DNA of 34,732 bases, from positions 64,001 to 98,732 of the forward strand of contig CAJNDS010000651.1 in the NCBI GenBank assembly GCA_905221605.1, given 5' to 3'. The translations under genes were made by a program, and so were the position numbers. This DNA comes from Symbiodinium natans (taxonomy: Eukaryota; Sar; Dinophyceae; Suessiales; Symbiodiniaceae). The notes under the pieces are model-generated. The model searched no databases. It saw nothing but the letters and a program-made list of their open reading frames with translations, and had not been told where the DNA came from. Below, in pieces: positions 9,109 to 17,900 of the stretch (positions are counted from its first letter, which is position 1; every line of letters starts with the position of its first letter).

Positions 9109-10273
9109 TGCAAAGTGGAAAAGAGACTGCTGCGCGAGCTCTGCTTTTCACAAACTTCCCCAAGTCCACGGACAAGCATCGCCGGAAGCCTTAAGGGCCT
9201 GGGCGGAGGCTGCCAAGCACACAAATCTTGAAACTGCCAGGTTAGCGCTGGAACCTAGCTTTAATGCTTTTGTCGGCTTTTGCTTTAAGGCTTGCAAACA
9301 CTGGGGCACCGCCAGTATTAAGAATTTAGGCCAGGTGTGCCACCAGTTCACTTTCTTGATGCCATTCGGCAGGCCCTTGCTGCCTCCGTTGCAAACCAGA
9401 ACATTGAACACTTCTAGTCGGTCTACAATTTGAAGTGGCCTAACACCACCGCAAGGGTTGCGGTTTTCCTCCGGCAAGTGCTGCCTTTAAAGAGCCTTCT
9501 TGCGCCGCCTAACATTGAAGCCCTCTGCGGCTACGACACAGGCCCCCTTAAGTGTGTTGCATCTCTTCTGACACTAAGAAGGCTTCGCCTGCACCTATTG
9601 CAGAAACACCTAAGCCGGCTGACAAGTTCGAAGCTTAGGTGCATAATTGGCGGTTTTCGAAGCTGCGTACTACTGACCTTGCGGCCTTGCGAGAAGTGAT
9701 GTTTCTACCCCTTTTCAATTTCCAGCCGGAGAATAAGCACTGGCAAGGACTTAGTACAACGCCGAACAGACATGGCCAAGCAACGCCTTAACGGCTTCTG
9801 GTATAAAATGTACTGCCACGGCAAACCCAAGAAGCCTGAGCCCTCGGCCCTTGCAACTGCCCTCTCCACCTTTTCCTTCCAGTTCCGGGAAGACGGTGCT
9901 GTGCAGTATTTGGCAAGTGCAGAAGGCCATTCGGACGGTGTGGCATTCAGCCAAAGCCAATGGCACGGCATGCAGAAGTTCCCATTCCAACTGGCATCTT
10001 AGCGTGGGGGGTCGATGAGAAAAGCCTGTCTGTCACCCCGCACTACCTTTGCTGCTGACCGTCAACTGCTGTTAAGGGAGTCAGCACGCAGGCCAATCAA
10101 TCAAGTAGGCGTGATGAAACGCCCTCTACATGGTATCGTCCGCAACACCCTGAGTGGGAAGAATCCATGGCAATGATGTGCTGTGGGCCGGCGAAAGGGT
10201 TTGACTGCGGCCTGGTAGTCTCTCCCCGCTGAATCGGTAGCTGTTGCTACTTGGCTGTTGCTTGGGGCGCTTT

Positions 10274-10359
10274 ACTGGCTGACCACCATGGGGTGCCCTG
10301 GGCTGGTCTTGCATCAGTTGTTCTTGCCAACAAGTTCCCACTGGCTGACCACCGTGGGG
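10274..10359. repeat. 20-bp direct repeat, 66 bp apart
   Basis: ACTGGCTGACCACCATGGGG at 10274-10293 recurs at 10340-10359 with a single A to G change. The intervening sequence is not obviously duplicated. Confidence 0.7.
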
Positions 10360-11220
10360 CGCGTGCAGGCCTTACCTCTCCTTTGGGAAAGTTGGCCAAT
10401 TGGTGCCTTCCCTTTTTGCTACGTCTGGCGCCTGACCGTGTCGGTCGGTAAATCCGCTGTCCTTACTTGTTTTACAGCTTTCCTTGCCGACCTTCGTTGC
10501 GCCTGTGGCTTCATGATGGTAATTTTGATAATCTGGCAAACCATCGCATTTTGCGACCCTTCCGCATGCTCTGCGCTGCTTGATTACACCTGGACTTCTG
10601 CGACAACCTTAAGCACTGAGCGCGGGAAATACTTTGACGTTGGGTGCTTTGGTTTTGGCGGGTTGTTGCGGGTTTGGTGGCTGTGTTTGTGGTGGTTTTG
10701 GTGTGTGTTTGCTTTGGTTTTGCACCTGCTCTGTTTTACCTCTAGTTGAGACCCACAAAAAACGGCCTACTGCGCTGCTGATGTAGTAAAGAGGCGTCGG
10801 TTAAAAAAAAAAAGCATGCATCTTTGCTTAAGCAACGCGCTTTCTTTTCACCCACCTTCTGCTCCATTCTAACTTGTGTTTTTACGCTTATCTGTTGCTC
10901 TGTTGCGATGAGCTTTCGTATTGCTTTGTGCAAACCGTGTTGGCTCGCTGTCGCAAAGCTGCTTTTCGTCAATGAAAAGTCGCATGCTGCGCTGCTGTGT
11001 GGCTAAAACAGCCATTGCGGTCACTGCGCCCTGTCTCAGCAGATGTCGCAGGTCCTCAGGTCTCATTGCAGCGCAAACCGCTGTAAGTCTGCAGATGCCG
11101 ATCCTCAGAGACTCCGAGGTCGCATCTGGACCATGTACACGTTCCCAAAAATCCAAAGTTTTCTTCAAGGATTACCGACGGGACTATGTCCTCTACCCAT
11201 GTGCATCATGTGCCTGGCCG

Positions 11221-11480
11221 GTGGCCTGGGATTCTTGATTTTTTGGAAATTTTAGAATCTTGTGTTTTTTGAATTTTCGGAATTCCGTTTGGTTTCTTTA
11301 AGTTTCCAACAGTTCCAGGCCTGTCCAGGGCCCGGGCCGGAATTTTCGACTTTTTCGGAATTTTTGGATTGAGGATGTATCGGAAGGTTTGGAAAGTGTG
11401 GAGTTTTTTGGATTCTTTTTTGTTTTGGGTGGGTACCTGGGAAATGACAAACACTGAAATTGCAGGATACATCAACGTGA
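11221..11480. other. Low-complexity T/G-rich stretch
   Basis: Repeated fragments of the type TTTTTGGAATTT and TTTCGGAATTT occur, with a GGCCCGGGCC palindrome core near 11331. The two-strand frames here are compositionally biased and not convincing as protein. Confidence 0.4.
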
Positions 11481-11687
11481 CGAAACGCTATCATTTCAAC
11501 ATTGGATGTTGAAGTTCCACATTCCAATGCTGAGCGTCGTTCCCTGTGTGTTTGCGTCGTAACGAGGAGAGCTGCTAGGACCGTTAAGAGAGCCTTTATA
11601 TCAAATCGGAAAAACACTATTTATATACATCTTGTCGCGAAATCCTGGGATCGTCTTATGCCCTTAGTTTTCTCTTCACGTCCTATT

Positions 11688-12240
11688 CCCTAAACCTTAG
11701 AGATCGGGGTCCCTAACCCTAAACCCTTTTGCGTTACATCCTAAAAAGCGGGATCCCTAGTTCCCGACATCCTATTCCCGTAGCTGTATTCCCCCAGTCC
11801 TGTTCCTTAAGCCCGAAAAAGTGTTCCCTAAATCCCACAGAGGAGAGCCCGTAAATCCTAAAGAACACAAACCCAATGCCCTAATCCTTTTCGCCAAGCC
11901 TGTTCTCTAATTCGTATTCCTTTATTCTTGATCCCCCAATCCTAATGCGTAAACCAGAAGCCGGGTGGCCCTCCCTCACTTTCACCTTTCACCATACTCC
12001 TTAAATCATATTGGCAAAGCCCGAAAGCGTAGGAAATCCCTATCTTAGTCCCGAAATCCTTTAAATCATAAATTGGAGAGTTTTTCGTGCCCCCACGAAG
12101 CTTAGTTCCCATTCGTTTTTTGAGCAACGACCTTATTTGCTAAATCCTAAACACATAGGGGGCCCTGTTCTGTAGGAATTCGTGATGGGAACATCCTTCA
12201 AGAAGAGTTTGTTTATTCCGAAAAGGGAGAGCCCTTAAAC
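11688..12240. repeat. Degenerate telomere-like (CCCTAAA-related) region
   Basis: Perfect CCCTAAA occurs at 11688-11694 and inside CCCTAACCCTAAACCC at 11711-11726. For the next 500 bases variants such as TCCTAAA, CCCTAAATCCC, AAATCCTAAA and CCTTAAATCAT keep recurring at irregular spacing. CCCTAAA is the complement of the TTTAGGG telomere repeat known from plants and dinoflagellates. I infer an eroded interstitial telomere-like tract; it is not a perfect tandem array. Confidence 0.55.
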
Positions 12241-12389
12241 TTCAATCTTGCAGGGCTGCATGAATCACAGTGCAGGCATAGTAGGTGCAAACTTCAGTCA
12301 GAAGGGGAAGCAGCTTTCATGTTTCAGATTGCCTGCAGCCGATCCCAAAGTGGATTGCCACCACATGTGCCAAGTTCCGTTGAACCACA

Positions 12390-14312
12390 ATGGGTTGTCA
12401 TGGCCACAGGATAGAGTCAGCAACATGTTCTTGGCAACAAAGAATCCTCATTGGTATGACCCAATATTGTGTGAACTGCGGCAACATTCGGGATTGTACC
12501 GTCGAACACATGCCTAGGAGAGCTAACATGAAGATGCGTCAAGGCACAGCGGTGCCTTGCCCCATGGCACATCGACAATGCTGTGTGGTACATGTATCCA
12601 TTGCAGTCGTGCTGCTCTGGTTCGCATCAGTGGCACTTCCGTTCAGCATGATGAAGGATACCGTGTCCTCGAGAATCGGAAGGTTGCGGCGGCAAAGTGC
12701 GCGTGGGTTGTCCTCTGGCTTTCTACAGTTTCCGCGCCACCGGAACAATGAGGATGCCAACAATGTTTTGGAGAAAGCGGAAAAGCTGGCCAATCAGATC
12801 TTGTCAAATTCTTCCAAATCTCATTTGTCTCGAGGTTCAGCAGGGAGGGTTCATGCCCAAGACAGGGTGTACGCCAACACATTCGTTGATCTGGGCTCTG
12901 CGAAAGTCATTGGCTTCGACTATGATTACACACTCGTAAGCTACAAGCCGGCTGTTTTGCATCTTATCTATGGGCTAGCCACCAAGCAGCTCGTGAGCCA
13001 GCTTGGATATCCACAACAGATGTTACATGACCTTCCTGGCTATGATGCCCAATTTGCCATTCGGGGCTTAGCCGTAGACCTGAAAACTGCGTGGATTTGC
13101 ATGCTGACTTTGAGATACCGTGTGTCTATTGCTTTCTTCGGACGTGAGCAGGTGGATCCTGCGATAGTGCGAAGGACTTATCGCAGTGAAACAGGATCAG
13201 GCATCCTCCCGCCCGAGGAGCGGAAGAAGCGCTTCAAGCCGTTGAACGATATGTTTAGCACTGCTGAAGCTTGCCTCCTCGCAGACGTTGTTCAGTGGTT
13301 TCGCAGTCGAAACATTCCGTTTGATCCGAGGAGCGTCGTCACTGATGTATTGAATGCGGTAACGAAGGCACATATTTCGGAAGAGGTGCACCGTTCTGTT
13401 TGTGATGACTTGCAGACATATCTGGAACCAGATAGCAAGCAACATTTGCGCCACTTACTTGACAGGTTGCGCAGTTCGGGTAAGAAGTTAATGCTGGTGT
13501 CGAACTCTCCCTTCTGGTTTGTGAACGAGGGCATGATGTATGTTTGTGGGAAAGACTGGAGAGAACTATTTGATGTGGTGGTCGTGTCAGCCGGCAAGCC
13601 AGCTTTCTACACGCAAAACCGTCCTTTCCGAGAGGTCTCGACACGGACTGGCAGGATCAAGTTCAAGCCGATCGAGTCGCTGAGTGGCGATGAAGTGTAT
13701 TGTCAAGGATCAATTGGAGAGTTGGTCCGATTGATGGGCTGGGACGACTCAGCTGACGCCTCCGAGTCCGAGGTCGATGGCGCTAGCATCATCTATATGG
13801 GCGATTCCTTGTTTGCTGATTTGGTCGATGCACGCCGGCTGTATGGTTGGACAACCGGTGCAATTATTCGTGAAGTCGGCCACGAAACGCAGGTACAGTC
13901 AGGTGCTGACTGGCAGCAGACATGGAGAGTTCTACAAGTGCTCACACTTTGCACTCGCCAGTGCCAAGATTCCTACATCTTGCGGAATGATGCTTGCCAG
14001 GCCCATTCTGAAGATGACACATCTGTTCTTGATCAGCTCGAAGCTCTAGCAGCAGAATGCCGTGGTCATTTAGACGGGCTCATGAACCCGAATTTCGGAT
14101 CTATCTTTCGCACTTCCCGTGACAATGGACAGACAGCGCAGCCATCATTATTTGCCCGTTGCTTGCAGCGCCACGTGGATTTCTACACATCGAAGGTGGA
14201 GAACTTGCGGTTCTACTCAACGGATCACCGCTTCTACCCTGCGGACTATTCGATAGGCGTTCTCCACGAAGTCCTGCATTTAACTGACCCAATATCAGAT
14301 GCGCTGAGCTGA
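12390..14312 (+). CDS. HAD-superfamily 5'-nucleotidase (NT5DC / cN-II family)
   Basis: The 640-residue protein would remove phosphate from nucleoside 5'-monophosphates. All four HAD motifs are visible: motif I GFDYDYT (175-181, nucleophile D177 and D179), motif II VSNSPFW (370-376), motif III lysine in SAGKPAFY (K403), and motif IV YMGDSLFADLVDARRLYGW (469-487, D472 and D477). Position and wording of motifs I and IV fit the NT5DC2/NT5DC3/cN-II branch. The first 65 residues are not family-like. A hydrophobic segment spans residues 64-85, ending ALPF, and is followed by a basic, Ser-rich stretch (about 88-112). The ATG at 12390 is the first in frame; M41, M47 and M49 are alternatives that would place the hydrophobic segment nearer the N-terminus. 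The gene has no intron. Confidence 0.9.
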   Translation: MGCHGHRIESATCSWQQRILIGMTQYCVNCGNIRDCTVEHMPRRANMKMRQGTAVPCPMAHRQCCVVHVSIAVVLLWFASVALPFSMMKDTVSSRIGRLRRQSARGLSSGFLQFPRHRNNEDANNVLEKAEKLANQILSNSSKSHLSRGSAGRVHAQDRVYANTFVDLGSAKVIGFDYDYTLVSYKPAVLHLIYGLATKQLVSQLGYPQQMLHDLPGYDAQFAIRGLAVDLKTAWICMLTLRYRVSIAFFGREQVDPAIVRRTYRSETGSGILPPEERKKRFKPLNDMFSTAEACLLADVVQWFRSRNIPFDPRSVVTDVLNAVTKAHISEEVHRSVCDDLQTYLEPDSKQHLRHLLDRLRSSGKKLMLVSNSPFWFVNEGMMYVCGKDWRELFDVVVVSAGKPAFYTQNRPFREVSTRTGRIKFKPIESLSGDEVYCQGSIGELVRLMGWDDSADASESEVDGASIIYMGDSLFADLVDARRLYGWTTGAIIREVGHETQVQSGADWQQTWRVLQVLTLCTRQCQDSYILRNDACQAHSEDDTSVLDQLEALAAECRGHLDGLMNPNFGSIFRTSRDNGQTAQPSLFARCLQRHVDFYTSKVENLRFYSTDHRFYPADYSIGVLHEVLHLTDPISDALS

Positions 14313-14983
14313 ATGAGCAAGACGCGGCCATGGGAGCATGCCTTTGTTTGTCATTTACCCAGAAGCTACAAGTAATTGTCTTTGGCTTGGACATGTCAGC
14401 TGTCTGCCGCAGTGATTCATCAAACGCCCAGCCTCAGCCAATCTTCAACAATAACACAGTGCGCCCACTCAAGATGGTCCCGCACGCAAGGTCCAGTTTC
14501 GATCTAGCTGCTACTACACCGTATCCAAGCACCGCCCGTCAGCGCTTACCCACTCCTGTCCATATCGCTCCGATACTTGATGTTTTCGCGAGGGCTATCA
14601 ACTAGATGGTGGTTGGAGGTTGTCTTTGTTTTGTTGCTCGTGCCTTTCGCAGTTGTATCAGACAGTTTCAGGTGTTACCCAGCTTCACTGGCAGTCCCCC
14701 GGGTCTGGACACTTTTGCACCACTGTAAGTTGGCCATGTACCCGCCATGGCCATCGACATCATGGCGGAGGCTCGATGTTGGTATGATAGAGTACAAGAC
14801 AAAACCAGCATCTAAGATTTTCAATATAGCATGTCGAGGAAACTTGACATGAAAGGAGAACACGGTCTGACGTCAGACGTACACTAGTACACTGATGCAG
14901 ATAAAGAGTACGTGTTGTTGAGAAGATGACGTTGAGTTTACGAGATGCAGGGGTCGATCTTCAGGTACCCAGCATCTCTGCAG
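14313..14983. other. Spacer between nucleotidase and kinase genes
   Basis: This presumably includes the 3' UTR of the nucleotidase and the 5' flank of the kinase. No protein-like frame was found. A perfect palindrome lies near its end, described separately. Further 5' exons of the kinase could hide here. Confidence 0.4.
14865..14878. promoter_or_regulatory. Perfect 14-bp palindrome containing TGACGTCA
   Basis: GTCTGACGTCAGAC is a perfect dyad and contains the eight bases recognised by CREB/bZIP factors in animals. It sits about 105 bases upstream of the first kinase exon I can recognise. A regulatory role is only a suggestion: dinoflagellate promoters are poorly defined. Confidence 0.3.
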
Positions 14984-17900
14984 CGCCATCGGCCTTACAA
15001 CCCGGCAAGGCAGGGTTCGGTTTCACTCGTTGTGAAGGCTCACATTTTTCTGTTTGTCAGCGGACATCCTGAGTTGAGCTTGGGCTAGGTCGACGACGCT
15101 GCCATCTTAAGGTGCAGTTGCGTTGTTTTCGGAGGAAGGGGACAGAAGCTTGTGATACAAGCCGTGTGGCAGGTGCATAGACAAGCTTCAGACATGGGAT
15201 ACATCGAGATTTGAGGCTGGCAGTTTGTAACGGCATTGCCAGACCAGTCGATCACGTTCTTCTTCCTTTGATCAGGTCCTGGCAACGCTGCAGAGTTGCC
15301 CGCGAAACGCTGGGCAAGTAAGACTCGTGCAGGTGCTCTTGGAAATACTTGGACATGCATCAATCCCGACCTAAGCAAGCCAGCTGTACGAGAGGGAGTA
15401 AGGGCCCCGCTTCCTGCAGGATCGGTCAACGGGGCAACGGCTGGCTGTGAAGCGAATGCCACTGACTTGGACCTGCGAGGACCTTGCTGGTGTAACAGTT
15501 TACCGGTTTCCCTGCAGTGTCTTGTTTGTATGGAGCGTGGGGGTTCCCGTTCCGAGTTGTCCCTGCATACGCTGAAACATCTAGCAAAGATGGTTGCAAA
15601 ATTATTAGCAAAGATGGCAACAGCCAGTGAGACGGGAGGGAAAGGTCAAGACCTGGAGGAAGCTTGGGGAGAGGCTGCGAGAGGCTGAGGCTGAGTGTTG
15701 GCTTCCGACAAAATGCTAAAGGGCAGCTTGATCGACTCGCAGTTGCAACACGACTCGAGATTCAACTTCGGAACGTCTTCGTGCCGGTGCAGCTTGCATG
15801 CGTGTGAGAGCTCGCAGTGCGCTGCGTACTCAAGCTTGCATGGATGATGTTGCATGTCAACGTCTTCTGAACCTAATTGTTAACGCTGCGCGACCCGCGT
15901 TGGCCATCCTGCGCAGAGTTCTGCTCGCTTGGAACGAAATGAGGAGAAGAAGGGCGTGAAGGGGGCGGTGGGTGGGGGTGGGTAGGGGTGGGTGGGAAGG
16001 GGGGGTGGGCGGGGGTGGTGCAATCTGCGTGTGGTGTTGGGGAGGAGATTAGAGGCGGGGTGCCTGCTTTGTGCCCCCCATGCACTTGCGGCCCGAGGCC
16101 TCGGCGGATTTGCCGGACTTTCGATTCCGAATAGCCATTGTGTATGAGGCAGACAATGTCGAAATGTGAAACCTTTGCTTCCTACCTCTCTCTCGATCAT
16201 GTAGGTGGCAGGCTCTGCTGGAAAAGGGTCCTCAGCACAGTCCTGGCCGGGTTGCGGGCCCCGCAGGATGCAGAGTCTTTCTCCACGGCGCACCCCATGG
16301 AGACGGAGGTACCAATATCAGCATCATGTGGAGTGTCAGCTCACAATTGCGCAGCTGCAGGTGCCCTGGATGGACATGGCTGCTACCAGGCTGATGTCCG
16401 TCAAAGAATGCCGCTAGAGTTTGCACAATGTACAGCATGACAGTATAGCCTTGTTCAGAGCAGGTGGCTGAACATCGTTGGCTTTCAGCACTGTGTTGAG
16501 TATTGGGGAGTGTTTCTGGACGATGACTACGTGGCGTTTGTCATGGGTTTGGCAGAGGCGGGGGGAACTTTAGGTATCCCTGATTCTCCCATCCGCTGCC
16601 ACCTTGCCTCTGTGTCTTGTCCAGGGCGGTGACCTCTTCACCTTTGTGGATGCAATGGGATTGCCAGGCCATGATGCTAGGCAAACTGTGCCTTCTGCTC
16701 ACACTGCAATGGTGGCATGCCGAACAGAACCTGGCCCTGTCCTTGAAGAAGCACTGTGGCCTATAGCTGCCGGGTCCTCAAAGCCAAGTGCTTTTGATCT
16801 TAAACCTGTTCGAGCGCGGTGGTCATGGGCAAGTGCGCTTGGTACATCTTGGTACACGCTTGAGGGGTAGCACGCCTTCGAAAGGTTGAGTTCCTGAGCG
16901 CTGTATCTCGTCTTCATCAGCCGGTGGCTGAGCTCATGCCCGTGGAAATGATTCTTTGGGCGTCCCGCAGCCTCAGCTGCAACCTTACCTCGTCATAGCT
17001 TTTCGTAGCGTAGTTGTGAAACCGAGGCTTGGCTTGGCTCATCGAGGCGCGGTTACATCATGTTACATCCATGCAAAGCGCCCGCACTTCTTTGCTTTCC
17101 GTTGTATGGAACGTTATGGAACAAAAAGCAACATCATGGAACTATGGAACCAGGTGGTTCGGTGTCACATCACATTGCTGCCCATGATCTGCCCTGATGT
17201 GCCCAGACCTTTCGCTGGAGAACGTGCTGTTGGCCAGCGCGAAGGTTGGAACATGTTGGAACCGACTCCGCTATCACAGCCCATCGTGTATGATGGGTTT
17301 CGGAGGTTCTTATTTCATCAGAGAGTCTTTTTGGAGATGTATTGGCTTGCATGTAGATTGACATGCCTCGTTGTGAGAGGGTGGACCCATTTATTTGATC
17401 GACTACAGCATGGCCACGACCAAGAGATTCCAGACAGGACCCCGTGCCATGGCGCGACAATCCCCTTGTGGCGAAAACTCACCACTCGAGTTCCCTTCAA
17501 TTCTCGCTTTTGCAGGGTGCTCTCAGTTAGTTGCTTCATTCTCACTTTCTTACCCACCTCACCGGCTCCCTCTCGCTCTCTCTCCCTCTCTCTTCCTCGG
17601 TTCTGTGAGGACCTTCTTCCCAGCACTTGCACACCTCGCCATCTCGGCTGTGCTGCGTTAGTGTGTGTGTGTGTGTGTCGTTGATCTTCGCTTTTTGGCA
17701 AATATCCTCGGAAAGGAAGATCAGGAGGCCCCATGTTTCCACCGACTGATCTCTGAACTCCTCTCACAGCGCTGAAGATGCACCTCATGTTGGGTCAAAA
17801 ATGTTGTTACATTCCAAGCCCGCAGTGCATGATGGGTTCATGGGTGCCTTTGCGGCTCCACAAAGACCCATTTCGTGACTCGACTCTCTGACGTTCAACC

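Larger units (their letters stand above)
8314..11220. other. Intergenic region without a defensible gene
   Basis: Only short frames occur (up to about 163 codons) and none shows a recognisable domain. A plus-strand stretch at 9150-9420 reads smoothly for about 90 codons (for example AWAEAAKHTNLETARLALE) and another at 9772-10002 reads 76 codons; either could be a decayed mobile element or an exon, but nothing confirms this. An A12 run sits at 10803-10814. Confidence 0.5.

Noticed and set aside
9080-9433. A 117-codon frame as a gene
   Set aside because: It reads plausibly for 90 codons but has no domain, no continuation through in-frame splice sites that I could find, and no neighbour support.
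16361-16414. MSVKECR taken as the kinase ATP-binding VAIK motif
   Set aside because: RLAVKRMP at 15438-15461 fits better, with the right upstream Gly loop and spacing; MSVK lies after the insert that follows it.
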